A stretch of DNA of 64,000 nucleotides from Capniomyces stellatus (taxonomy: Eukaryota > Kickxellomycota > Harpellomycetes > Harpellales > Legeriomycetaceae), in the NCBI GenBank assembly GCA_001661515.1, contig LUVW01000002.1:813850-877849 (forward strand). The letters are read 5' to 3'. A program made the translations under genes and the position numbers. The notes under the pieces are model-generated. The model saw only the letters and a program-made list of their open reading frames with translations, had not been told where the DNA came from and ran no database searches. Each line of letters starts with the position of its first letter. Position 1 is the stretch's first letter. This document shows positions 45,801 through 57,216 of the stretch, in pieces.

Positions 45801-46929
45801 CTCCACCATCTCCCCTCTAATATGCTCAAGTTGCTCCTTTGTTGATTCCAACTCTCCCTTCATCAACTCTATTTTCCCCGTCAACATCGTCTTTTCCTTC
45901 GCCGCCCTCTTACGCACCATCTGCTTCTCCTCTTGGCTCTCCTCCAATTCCGAACTCAGGCTCTCTATCTGCCTCTTTGCTGCCTCTAAAGCCTGTGAAT
46001 GCATCTGCTCCTTCACATCATTCACGCTCTGAACACTCTTCAATCCCTCCACATCCTGCTCCTTCTCCACTAACTTACTCCTAAGCTCCACTTCCACCTG
46101 CTTAGCCTTCACCACCTCCCCCTGAACTGCATCTATTCTATCCCTTTGCTCCGCCAGCTGCCCCAAATACTCGTTCTTCTCTATCTCCATCTTCTCTTGC
46201 ATCTTTTCAATTCTTTCCTTCTCCGCCCTTACTCCATTCACTTCTTCCTCCAATTCCTCCTTCCTTTTCTTCAACTCTCTTATCTCTCCCTTCTGTGTCT
46301 CAGTAAGTACCTTCATTTCTTTACTCTCTTCTTTTTTTCGCGCATACTTCATTTTCAACACCGCCTCCCGCGTTTCAACCTCATGAATCGTCCTCTCTAC
46401 ATTTTGTTGTCACCAATATTAATCAGTTAACATTCACCTTATAATTATTCAGTCAACCCTTACTTATCCATTATTCAACCAACATCCAGTTATTAATTAT
46501 CCTGTCAGTATTCATCCATCAATTATTCAACCCCTCATTTTCTTTACCCATCATCGTCTTTTCCAATCTCCATTTTGCCTCCATGTTTTCAGCACTATCT
46601 TCACCACCCTTCCCCACATCCTCTACTTCCCTCTTTCCATCATTCTCATCCACTGTTGCAATCTTGTTCAGAATCGCCAAACATATGCTCCTCCATTTTG
46701 TCTTTTCTTCTTCACTCAGACCCTCTTCCGTTGCCTCTTTTGGACTATCTTCTGTACTAAACGATGACCTGAAAATTTCAAACGCTATTTCAGGTATTCC
46801 CGTTTTAGAACAGTAAAACTCATTGCTCTGCAATGGCAAAGACTGCGAAGCTATGTCTATAACCTGTTTATCCTGCTCTGGTATTGCATACCCCAACCCT
46901 GGTACTCTAAGCATTCCTCCACAAGACAT
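40605..46929 (-). CDS. TPR: Nuclear pore basket protein TPR/Mlp1
   Basis: Two exons (46929-46548, 46396-40605) with one 151-bp phase-1 intron join to 6174 nt, 2057 aa. It is almost entirely coiled coil from about residue 110 to 1990. The TPR/Mlp family is recognised by a segment around LHEAVLLKESNHMLRMQVEA followed by RWQRRHELVLAKYERIDP (encoded near 42740-42470), equivalent to the conserved W-R-x-KY-RIDP block of Mlp1/TPR. A TPR/MLP1/2-type heptad region precedes it. TPR forms the basket on the nuclear side of the pore and works in mRNA export and checkpoint tethering. The length lies between yeast Mlp1 (about 1875) and human TPR (about 2360). Odd features: a Gly-Ser dipeptide run encoded by a CCAGAA repeat (42788-42841), Thr-Asn and Asn-rich linkers in the C-terminal third, a Gln run, and a short basic end KRPKFS. 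Confidence 0.9.
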
Positions 46930-47917
46930 TAAAGACTTTTAACACTGCCTATTTTACCTCGCTCTCCTTTTTGCTGTCGTTATTGTCTTTTTTTGCTGCA
47001 ATTGTTATTATTTATACTCTTTTTGCTGTTTGTACTTGATGTGCTATTCTTTTTGTCCACCCTTTTACTCTCTTTGTTTCAATCTTTTTCTTGAATTCCT
47101 ATTGAAAAATTTGCCCTATTTAGCTATTCGCCCTGTGATATAGCTAATTGTCTACGTTTCTGGCAAGTACTCTTTTGTCCTCTATAACTCGGAATTGCCT
47201 GGTCCTTTTCTTATTTTTCAGTCAAAATAAAACTAATTGAAGCTATACTTTCTTCCGCCTGCTTTATTCCTTGTTACTGGAAATTTATTTAAAATAACAT
47301 CAGATTAACAGTAAACAATCTCTTTAATAAAAAAAAACTAATGAATATTTGACTTATCCAACGCCAATATTATGCCTTAGCTTTAGCAAGAAAATTATTT
47401 TGTTTTAGTCACTTAATTCAAAACAATAACAAAAACAAAAACAAGCTTTAACTTGGGGGTTTCCTTTCTAGAATCAACATTTTTTTTATCTCCCTCATTC
47501 TATTATTTAAATGCCCATCATTTTTAGCTTATGGTAATAAATAACATTCTGAATTTATTTTTTCCGGGATTGTTTTTATTTTTTATTTTTTTTATTTTTT
47601 TCGACGCGTTAATTTACAACCACTACAAAATTTATTTTTACTAAAATACAAATTATTTCTATTTTCTATAGCTCAAATCTGGCTAATTTGCCTATTTTGC
47701 CAAATTAGCATTGATTAGAGCGAATTAAAGATCGAAATTAGTATAAGTTTCCCTGATTGCACTTTGTTTTTTTAAAAAAAAAAAAAGAAAAAATAGGTTT
47801 GAACTACACAACTTTTTAATTGTGTTTTCACTCTTACACCCTTGACTTTCAACATTATCCCCCACCGATTAGACCAAAAACAATAGCCAAAACTAAAAGT
47901 TAAGGGTGCACATTAAA
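46930..47917. other. Divergent promoter region between TPR and the reductase-like gene
   Basis: A 988-bp spacer between two divergent start codons. It is AT-rich with T-tracts near 47570-47610 and an A-tract near 47774-47795. No gene is seen. Confidence 0.55.
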
Positions 47918-49550
47918 ATGTATCTTTCAATAGGAAATAGATTGAGAATTGTAGATCGGGCGGTACTAGGTGCAGTATTACAGCCGAGAAGTCAATCTCT
48001 TGCCGCTTACAATAATACTAAACCTCGGTTTCTGCTAAAGTATGCTGCGGGCAGAAATATTGGAGAGGCGATTCGAGGATATTCAAAATTCAAAGGTCTA
48101 AAAAAGCCTTCAAACCAACAAGAGGAAAAAGAAAAGAAAATAGACTTTTCAATCCGAATGTTAAAGTATAACTTGATGGCGTCAGCGTGCATACTGTTTG
48201 TATATAGCTATGTGAACATAGAGGAGAACAAGTACTTTAGAAAGTACTTTAGAAACGATGGCGAACTAACACCATATGGGTTTAATAAATTCAAGCTTAT
48301 TGACAAACAGAACATAAATCATGATTCTTGCCTATTTCGCTTTGAGCTGATCAAAGTTGGCTTAAACTCGAATAAAGATATCAACACGCTATGCGAAAAG
48401 ATCATTGAGTTGGGTGTCTGGTCCATTGACATCAAAGACCACTGTGTACAAACTTTTAGAAGCTACACGCCGATAGAAATAAAATACCAAAAAAACATTG
48501 ATTTCGACTCCAATCTGCCTGCCATTCTCGATGCACAAAAGCAGGCAAATAAAAGCAAAACTATGAACAACATTGCGTTCAACTCCAAGGAGTACATCAA
48601 TAGCGGAAACGGCTACTTTGACATCGTTGTCAAACTGTACCCCGACGGCAGTGTCAGCAGATTTATCCACGAACTCAAAGTCGGTGAAATGGTTGAAATC
48701 AGAGGCCCAAACGTTACATTTCCTTACAAGCTGAACTCCAAACAAAACATTGGAATGGTAAAGCATTTTGAAACTACTTTTTGTTCTACCTTTGCTTGAG
48801 CCAAGTATTACTCTCATTGCAATCAACCTGTATACTTATATTTATATACATTCTTTATTTCTCTTCATATTCATTGTTTCACTAGGTTGCTGGCGGGACT
48901 GGTATTGCTCCAATGTTCCAGTTGGCTAAAAAGCTGTTAACCGAGGAGCTTGATGAGACAAAAGTACCCAACCTCAGCCTAATATACGCAAACAAATCGC
49001 CTGACGACATTTTACTTTACGAAGAAATAAATCAACTTCAGCGCAACTACCCAGGTAAACTAAATGTTCAGTATGTAATCGAAACTCCAACAACAAAAAG
49101 AACCCACAAGCCCGATATGACAGAAAACAACACCAACGCACCAGCTACCAAACCACAGGCTAGCGAGTATAAGTTTGGATTTATTAACGCCGATACTCTA
49201 AAGCAATGCCTTCCTTCTGCAAATCCAAACACAGTGATCTTGGTTAGCGGGCCCGCTGGGTAACTACTTTATAACTTGTCTACATCTAATATTTTTAAAC
49301 AATTTGATTTTGAAATATCTCAACATTTTATCTGATCAGCTTTTTGCTATTTCCTATTAGTTATTAACATCAACCCGTTTAACATTTTTTTTTTCTCTTT
49401 ACCGAACTCCTTTTGGCATTTTCAAATACTTAAATGTACAGAATGATGCGATCGATCTGTGGCGAAAAGACTAGCGATGATAAACAAGGTTCACTTGGCG
49501 GGTCTTTGCTTCAACTTGGCTACAAGAAGGAGATGGTTTACAAAATGTAG
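47918..49550 (+). CDS. Mitochondrial NADH-cytochrome b5 reductase-like flavoprotein
   Basis: Three exons (47918-48757, 48886-49259, 49442-49550) join to 1323 nt, 440 aa. The N-terminal 85 residues are basic and Ser/Tyr-rich, like a presequence, followed by a membrane segment near 87-105. The ferredoxin-reductase fold shows RSYTP (181-185) for FAD, a long insertion, KLYPDGSVSRFIHEL and a G-x-x-VEIRGP motif, then VAGGTGIAP (281-289) at the start of the NAD(P)H domain and SGPAG-MMRSICG near the end. The start of exon 2 falls at the dinucleotide-domain motif. Yeast relatives with this layout are Mcr1, Cyc2 and Aim33; I cannot choose between them, although the N-terminal anchor and the L-T-P-Y/F context before the FAD domain recall Cyc2. 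A 35-residue polar insertion lies in the NAD domain. The start is the ATG at 47918; the in-frame GTG 12 nt upstream is ignored. Confidence 0.86.
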
Positions 49551-49864
49551 TGGCCTTAACTGCAATATTTTGTAGCTAGAGCTTTGCTCCTAGCTTAATA
49601 TCAATATAACTTTGAGTCTTTAACCTCAGCAAACTTGGAAATACCTATTAGAAAGTTACTTTTGGTCTGTATATAATACTTTTTCTTTCTTTCTTTCTTT
49701 CAGAAATGCAAACCAATGTCACACATTTTTTTTTGTTTATTGATTGAAACAACCTCGTTTAATAATGAATCTGATTTATATAAGTGATTTGGCAAGACTA
49801 CGTTGCGTTCAAATTGGAATAAACAATTTTTAAAAAAAACACATGTTTAAGCAAGTGTCTTTTG
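49551..49864. other. Short convergent spacer
   Basis: A 314-bp spacer between the 3' ends of the reductase-like gene (+) and ADE8 (-). It has a TTTC repeat at about 49681-49703 and T/A tracts. Nothing else is seen. Confidence 0.5.
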
Positions 49865-50494
49865 TTAATAAGAGCCTTCAGAATCGTCGGCATCGTCTTC
49901 AAAGCTTTCTAATATTTTCTTGACTGCTAATGGCAAAATCTCGTGTTCAACTTCGTGAATCCTATCCTCCAACTCCACCAACGTATCCTTTGGGAATATC
50001 ATGACCTCGCGAACTAGTATAGGATCTCCTCTATCGACGTCAGCAATCACATGATGAACCATGACCCCGGTCTTCTTTCTTTTTCCTGCTTTGAACTCGT
50101 CGTATGCTCTGTCTATTGCATGTGCCCCCTCCAAGTCTCCTGGTAGCGATGGATGCAGATTTATCAGCTTTCCTTGGAAGCGACTTACAAAAGACTCTGA
50201 CAATATCAGCATCCATCCTGCCAAAACCACAAGATCTGGTTTAAGCTCCGAAATGTAATCAGCAAGCTCATTGTTATACTCCTCCCGATCAAGCCCTCGA
50301 TCTTTGAACGACTTTAATGTTTGAACATACGTTGGAATATTTGCCTTTTTGGCTCTTTCTAGCCCATATGCGCAAGACCTGTTTGATATAACCTTTACAA
50401 TATTTGCTCTAATCAACCCTCTCTTGCAGTCATCTATAATGGCCTGGAGATTTGATCCATTTCCTGATATTAGTACAACAATTTTTTGCGTCAT
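49865..50494 (-). CDS. ADE8: Phosphoribosylglycinamide formyltransferase (GAR transformylase)
   Basis: Intronless, 209 aa, close to the usual length for monofunctional fungal Ade8. It transfers a formyl group from 10-formyl-tetrahydrofolate to GAR in step three of purine synthesis, in the cytosol. Motifs in order: VVLISGNGSNLQAII (6-20), VISNR (35-39), the catalytic Asn-His pair in INLHPSLPG (N112, H114), GAHAIDRAYDEFKAG, TGVMVHHV-ADVDRG with the catalytic Asp at 154, and an acidic C-terminus (DDADDSEGSY). HPSLPG in place of the commoner HPSLLP is the yeast-like form. It stands alone rather than fused to GARS/AIRS as in animals. The start at 50494 is the first Met before the fold. Confidence 0.96.
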   Translation of the reverse strand: MTQKIVVLISGNGSNLQAIIDDCKRGLIRANIVKVISNRSCAYGLERAKKANIPTYVQTLKSFKDRGLDREEYNNELADYISELKPDLVVLAGWMLILSESFVSRFQGKLINLHPSLPGDLEGAHAIDRAYDEFKAGKRKKTGVMVHHVIADVDRGDPILVREVMIFPKDTLVELEDRIHEVEHEILPLAVKKILESFEDDADDSEGSY

Positions 50495-52021
50495 TTCTTG
50501 CTGGCTTTGTTTTTCTTCAATCTGGAATTTGTCTTTTCGTCAACTTTAGGTTTTGTTCTTTCGTCAGCTTTAGGGTTTCTCAGGTATAGCTTTGACTTTT
50601 TATTATTTTAATACTTTGGCACTTTACTTTTTTTAAAATAAAAAAATTAAAAGAAAAGAAAAAGTATTATATAATGGTTCTAGTGTTTATAGTTTAATAT
50701 ATACGGAAATCGAAAACCAAATGAAAATGTAGCTTCAATTAAATAGTCTTGATTCGAATTTTTTTTTTTTCTTAATCAGCAAAATCAAATTCTACTTGCA
50801 ATCTAACTTTGATCTCGTTTTGTAAAACGGATGTGCATTAGACATTTGTATTAAATGTATGCAAGCTTAAATGGAGCACAACAAATGAAATGGTGCGACT
50901 TGGCTGTATCTATAATACATTAGTCTATCTAGCCCGTTACCTTATAAAGTCTATCCTAATCTCGGCACTAATTTTTTATTGGTACAGCCAAGAAATTGGA
51001 TATTAACAAGTAATATCCTGCAAACCAACATTTTACTCGATAGATTTGATTACCGATTACAACCGCTTGTTTTGTTCTATCTGCTAAAGCTGGTTGTAAA
51101 TAAATGGAAAACAAAGCACCGAACAGATACCGGCTATTGGCTGCTCATGGTTGGGAATATCTAAACAGTAAAAGAAAATATCGCTAGGAATATTTCACGA
51201 AGTTTGGTTCTTGTGAGACAGATATCATCACGGCAACTGTTGGGTATATATATATATACATATTTATGAGCTGGTGTATCGGATGTTGACAGTGTTTGAG
51301 CGTATCGATGACACACTCTCACGCCTTACTAAAGTAAAACACCTATAGGCCACAGCGTCGATAAACTCACCTTGTTTAAAACGTGATATTTGCAACACAC
51401 TCTATCTATATATACAAACCTTATGTTTGCTTGGGCTCTAGTTGCGCTCATCACAACTAGATGAGCCTATCAACGTTTACTGGGAATTAACACTTGGTGC
51501 AACCAAGTATTTCCATGAACAATAACTGTCAATTTTTTTTTTTTAAACAATAAGCTTAATGATGCATTAAATAGCATTCGCCTACTCAATACTAACAAGT
51601 CTATTGGTGCGAAAGTAGAAAATTATGAGCCGCCATTGGCTTACCATGCCGTTGAGCTGAAGTAAAATTGATGTTTGAGCTATTTTAACTGGATGCTGCC
51701 CAATAAACTTACTACTAGATTTAGCTAGTAAATAAAAGAGAGCACAAGAATAAAAGTTGCAAGTAAAATGCCCTTTGACTTTAAGCATGCAAAACCCAAT
51801 CTACAAACGTTTACACAAAACAAAATAAACCAAGACTAAAATAAATTACCTTGCAATTCAATAACACTCGACACGATTCTATTCCTAACCCAACTCAAAA
51901 AGAAAAAGCAATTCGATTAGTATTTAAAGCACCCTGCAGCCACGAACAGCTTGAAAGTCACATTAAGAAATATAGCAATACCGTACACCCTCTTCAAAGC
52001 CCTTTCCACGATAATTTAAAA
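50495..52021. other. Divergent region between ADE8 and PFA4
   Basis: A 1.5-kb AT-rich spacer containing both promoters. The PFA4 frame stays open upstream to about 51851 but has no ATG there; it could be a 5' leader. Short frames at 50979-51164 (+) and 51788-51582 (-) are not supported. Confidence 0.45.
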
Positions 52022-54162
52022 ATGTCTGCACACGAGGACATAGAAGAAAAAGTGTGCGGCTTGGTTTCCACAGGACAGCTATACATTATCAGTGTGTACG
52101 CGATTACCTGTTTCACCGTTTTTACCAGCCAGTACTTTGTATATATTGCGTACTTGAATGACCACGGAATCAGCAAAACGTTGGTACTAGGGGCCTTCAA
52201 CCTTCTAATATTGTACACAATGACTAATTTCTATCTTTCGGTAAATGTTTCACCAGGAACTGTGCCGATTGGTTGGGTATGTTTGCTATAGTATTACGTG
52301 GTTTTGTATACGGCTATTCGATATTGTTTTTAAAGATACCTTTGCTAAAATCTTGTTCCACTTGGATCAACTTAAATAGGAGCCTCCTATCTCTGGAGTC
52401 ACCGTGTACGAATTAAAGAGAAACACAAAGAAGCCTAGGTTTTGCAGGACATGCAAAGGGTTTAAACCGCCCAGATCTCACCATTGTAGATACTGCAACA
52501 GGTGTATTTTGAAAATGGATCACCATTGTAAGCTCTTTATTCTAATTTGTTTTTTTACATTTATTCCAATTTGCTTTTTACAATTATTCTAATTTTAGAC
52601 TGGAATAGTTGTGATTTTATGAACCAACTAAATTGCCCCACATGCCAAGTCGATTTGCCTTTCTGGAACTGGAATCAATAGTGCAAAAATGCGATTTTTA
52701 GTCTCGAGAATTTAAAGGCAGCGTTGTGTAAATGAATAGGCCCTTGGATCGACAACTGTGTAGGATACCATAACCAGGGCCATTTTGTTAGGCTTCTGTT
52801 TAGTGTTGTTTTGGCTTGTCTTTTTGGAATATCTCTTCACTCTAGCCGTCTTTACGACTTGATAGTCGACACGATTAATGGAACATTCTATGTAAGTATA
52901 CACCACAGAGGGACATTGACTCTTGTATCTATGCTTGTGTTTAATCTCTGCGCTGGTCAGCTTCCATCTAAACGATGACATACACATACATTGTCACTTT
53001 TAACCCATACTACAATACTGTACTGGGTATCGATTTTTCTACCCAACTTTTAGAGTCGCCAGCCAACACAAACCGAAATATCATTTATTATTATCAACAT
53101 ATCAATGATGTTGATTCTGTTTTTCTCGGTTGGTGTTATGGCAGCATACCATTCATATCTAATATACACAAATTCGACCACCATCGAACGATGTGAAAAA
53201 AAACGAGTAAACAAGTTGGTTAAAAAAGGAATTATTCGCAGCGTAAGTACATTGATAGGAAGAAGGAAGAAGAAATTGCATTAAACTTGTTCTCGGCACT
53301 CAAAATCACATGCTATATTGTAAAAAAGAACTTCCCTGATAGTTTTTTTAAAAAGAAAGTATATTGGTGGCATTTATAGTATACCTATCCGTACGATTTG
53401 GGATTTGCTAGAAACTTCCAGAGCGTTTTTGGAAATAGTGTTTTAACAATGTGGATACCCGCAACCATATCGGGGCTTGGTGTTAATTTTGAGATTCGTA
53501 AAGGGCTGAGTAAGTACACGCATGCTTGAAGGCGTTTCAGATAGTCATATCAATTGACCATTGTAGTACATATATTGATTTAACAGACAAATAGACTAAA
53601 AAGGTAACATTGCTGCATAATAGCCCCGCCTGTATACTGGCCACCAATTGAGTATCACAACGTCTTTGATAATAACGGCATAAACGAAGACGAGTCCCTG
53701 AAAATATATGTTGACCAACATGACTCCGAATTGCCTCATAGCCCTGATTCGAAACACATTGGTGGATTCACCTCTAACAAACTCAAAGATGGCTATAATC
53801 ATAACGATTTGTCAAAGCTAGAAAACAATGCACCAGCCAAACATAATATTGTGAATGCGTACAAGGACGTTTCGAGTGGGGCGTCAAGTGACTTTAGTTC
53901 AAGGACTGACAGCGATGATGACTTTAACGGGCCAAATTATAAATTCGATGACAAGCGCTGGGAGTATGAACACAAGTCAAAAATATTTATTCCAGGGAAA
54001 TCGAATATTTACAAAAGAGCTTCAAGGACCAAGCCTGCAAAAAAGATCGAAAGCGAGCCTCACCACAGTACTAACAGGACTTTCCATGCCTTGTCAGATG
54101 ACGAAGATATGCCTTTAATTGATGTTTACAATAGGCTGGGGAAGAAAGAGAAAAGCTACTGA
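52022..54162 (+). CDS. PFA4: Palmitoyltransferase of the PFA4 type (DHHC protein)
   Basis: Six exons (52022-52276, 52380-52527, 52740-52891, 53054-53242, 53380-53509, 53624-54162) join to 1413 nt, 470 aa. Two N-terminal membrane segments are followed by the cysteine-rich domain: [27 protein letters not shown] (D132-C135), then [15 protein letters not shown], two more membrane segments, and the PFA4-type tail with [16 protein letters not shown]-like [15 protein letters not shown] and [10 protein letters not shown]. Pfa4 is an ER S-acyltransferase whose yeast substrates include chitin synthase Chs3. Intron 2 interrupts the catalytic cysteine codon itself (T|GC). The C-terminal 160 residues are polar, Ser/Asp/Lys-rich and longer than in yeast (378 aa). 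The gene is well supported because every junction keeps phase. The ATG at 52022 is the only one ahead of membrane segment 1. Confidence 0.92.
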
Positions 54163-54579
54163 CACACGGTAATAAAACCTTTCCATGTGTACATGTTCGT
54201 TTCTTTTATGTGAACAACTAAGCTCTTTAAAAAGAAAAATCGCCACTTTAGTAAACGCTATAGTATAGCTTTATTTCCTACTCTATGTAATATATAAAAA
54301 AAAATCCTAAACCCTGTTTTTTTTTAAAAAATAAAAAATTAAGATAAAACCTTAGTTTTTGATTGTGAGTTTCAGGTGAGCAACCTGCGAATGGCCTAAA
54401 TCACCTCACTTCTCTCTCTCTCTCTTTCTCTCTCTACCTATCTATATTTTATTTAAGGCTTGGGATCTATTGTATTTTATTTTTTTTACTTTTTTTTTAA
54501 AAAAAAGGAAAATACAGAGCAAAGGTATTGAATAAATTGTACTGTTCAAGATAAAAACTAGAAATATTCAGGGCTGTTA
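54163..54579. other. Convergent spacer with a CT microsatellite
   Basis: A 417-bp spacer between the 3' ends of PFA4 (+) and EF-Ts (-). (CT)n occurs at about 54411-54435, and poly-A/poly-T tracts surround it. Confidence 0.6.
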
Positions 54580-55787
54580 CTATTGTCCAGCTTCATACCA
54601 AGCAATTGTATCAACGCTGATGGGAGAATCCAGCAATTGAGAAGAGTGCTTTAAAACATCCGACACACTCCCACCGCCAAACATGAATTCTTGGTTCAGG
54701 AGCACAGACTCCTGGTTCAAAGCTTGTGAATATGGTTTATCTTCGTCCTTAATATCGTTTATGGAAACCACGCGACTCATTTGCTCCTTGTGCTCTTGCT
54801 CTTGGACAAACAGTGGTTTGTACCCAGCTGCCTGTTGGGCTACTCTTTTTGACAGCTTTTTGAAGTCTGCATTTTCATGTAGTTTTTTTTGAGCGTTTAG
54901 CACAACAAGACTGGCTATTTTGCCCGAGTTTCCCCCTGGTGTTGCAGCTCCATGTACATAGGTTGATATAAACGTGTTCTCTGCTGATCTGCTGGCACTG
55001 TTTAGAATATTGATTCCTATTGCCTTTTTCAAGACAATGTTCTCAGACAGTTTTCCGATGCATTGATTAATTGCTTCAGAGATCTTGACGCTACCGCTTT
55101 CGCCCTTAACGTTGGCACAACTGCTATCGAGTAATGTTTGTATGCTGACGGCATCTAGTGAATCGGTTGATATTTTTGCTGCAGTCTCACTGATTCGTGA
55201 AGCCAGCTCCTGGAATGTCTCGTTTCTTGAAACAAAGTCTGTTTCACATGACAGCTACGATTAAATTGAAATTATCCAAGTGTTACATAGAGTTCATAAC
55301 GCTAGTATCACACTTTCACACCTCCACAATCCACAATCCACAATGCCACTAGGCGACGTTTTTTTTTTTTTGTGTAGAGTTAAACAGTCTATTAAGAATG
55401 CTAGTCAATATCTGCTAATTAGGAGACGTGTGTTGGGATAAATACCTCTATAATCGACCCTAGCCCGGTTTCCTGGTCTACGTACGCTGTAATTAATCCC
55501 GCGCTTGCCTCCCGGTCCTTGACTTTGCTGGCCTTCTTTGCACCTGAAATCAATGCATCTTTTTTAAGCCAGTCTAATGCCTTTTCGTAATCATTTTTGT
55601 TCACTTGAAGAGCCTCCCTGGCTTTCCCTATCTGTATCTGTGTTTCTTTGCGCAGTTTGGATAGCAACTTCATGTCTATCTTAAAATCGCTGCTTTCTGA
55701 GCAAACCACTGAGCCACAATGTATCCCCCTCCTTAGACCAACTGTGCTTTGTTTGCTGAATTTAATCAATGAAAAGGCTGCTTTCAT
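54580..55787 (-). CDS. TSF1: Mitochondrial translation elongation factor Ts
   Basis: Two exons (55787-55446 and 55254-54580) join to 1017 nt, 338 aa; the intron is phase 0. EF-Ts exchanges GDP for GTP on mitochondrial EF-Tu. A basic, Ser-rich presequence covers about residues 1-35. Then come the UBA-like EF-Ts N-terminal domain (LLSKLRKETQIQIGKAREAL, about 41-60; DYEKALDWLKKDALISGAKKA) and, across the splice, the signature LSCETDFVSRNETFQ (115-129). The usual V-N-CETDFVARN is altered only slightly. The C-terminal core contains TYVHGA-TPGGNSGKIASLV and ends with QEFMFGG-SV-DVL, as in other EF-Ts proteins. Length and order agree with the family. It diverges from ATP3, another mitochondrial gene. 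Confidence 0.93.
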
Positions 55788-57216
55788 GGCGGTAGTATTT
55801 CTTTTTGATTTTCCAATAAATTGCTTGCTATACCTTTGAAATTTGTGTTGTTTTTTTTAAACAAAAAAAATTGGATTCAGAGTCTGCAATGTTACGCTTT
55901 ACCTTATTTTGTTCTTAAACTATAACAAATTACTCGCGTTTAATCGATATGTTTATACTTAACCGATGTTTTCAGTCCTTGTTTGATAAATAAAATGATT
56001 TCGACAAAACGTAAAAAAAAAAAAGAATTCAAATCGCAAAATTTATTTAATCCAAGAGTATTTATTGGCAGTTTGGATTTTTCTTGACTTTTGTGTTTAG
56101 ATTCCTGTCATTTCACTTATCAGCCAAATACTCACAGATGTTTTTTTAACTCCCTTGTTTGCTGTGGCAATCAAAGCAACAGAGAGCGTGTCGTAGCAAT
56201 TTCTTGAAAGCACCACTGCTATCAATATACACATTCTGTGCTAAAATACGGACAAGATAACACAAAGAACTCCAAGCCTCAATGTACACTACTGCTTTGA
56301 GAGAAGCTTTTAGCTGCACTCGATATTAACAATTTTAGCAGATTCAGCTCTGTGCTCATAACTAATTCAAGCCAGATCAGCCCAGCTTCTGGTTAAGCCT
56401 GAGCTGTCTTACAAAATACCATCTGATAGTAAGCCTGCAAAGCAGGATTGGGTAGGCTGCTATTATTTCTGAGGTTTGGGTCAATTAGACAAAAGTATCG
56501 TAGATAAAGGAATCAGATTTATTTATAACAAAGCTCGTAAACCAAAATCTATGTTTTATTGGTCCAAAATTTTAACTTGTTCACCAATAGCTGTGGGTTG
56601 CTTGACTTGCGAGTTTGATTAAAAGTTTTAACTTGACCTTTATCAAGCTAACAAAAACAAAAAAAAAACAATAAAAAATTACCCCCCTTGTATGGGCAGT
56701 ATAAACAAAATGGACATGATAAAAGATGAAAGAGAATAAGTGTGAGGCTAGTTGAGACAACAACAATCTACTAATTAAAAAGATTAGTAAATATCTAACC
56801 TAATCTAATTAGCGATTAGCATACTGTTCAGTAAGGAATTTGCGGAAAAAAAAAAGTATACTTTGTTTTTTTTTAGCTGGACTTGTTTTTTACAATTAAA
56901 GTGTATAATTACAGAGATAAAATTGCTGTAAAAAGATAGATTAACAAGGAGTATATTTTTTAGCTGTTGAATTAAGGAATCCTTGAAAATTCGATACAAG
57001 TAAGAAGACGTCATTTGACTCATAATAGCAGACGAATAAATATATTGCATACAATAACAAAAAAAACACCTAATCAAGATTCTTGATCCAGGCCAACTAT
57101 ATAGATAATTCGATAGATTGAGTTTTAATCTAAGCTGACCATAATCAAACACAGCAACAAGTCTATATTTAACCCAGTATTGATCAATTTAAATTTTTAT
57201 TTTTATTTACTACAGG
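55788..57216. other. Divergent region between EF-Ts and ATP3
   Basis: A 1.4-kb AT-rich spacer with both promoters. The ATP3 start codon is preceded directly by a pyrimidine-rich stretch and TACTACAG (57208-57215), a good 3' splice site, which suggests a 5'-UTR intron ending one base before the ATG. No gene is called. Confidence 0.5.

Noticed and set aside
41391..46430. Many long plus-strand frames, up to 264 codons
   Set aside because: They are antisense shadows of the TPR coiled coil, whose Glu/Lys/Gln codons leave the opposite strand free of stops.
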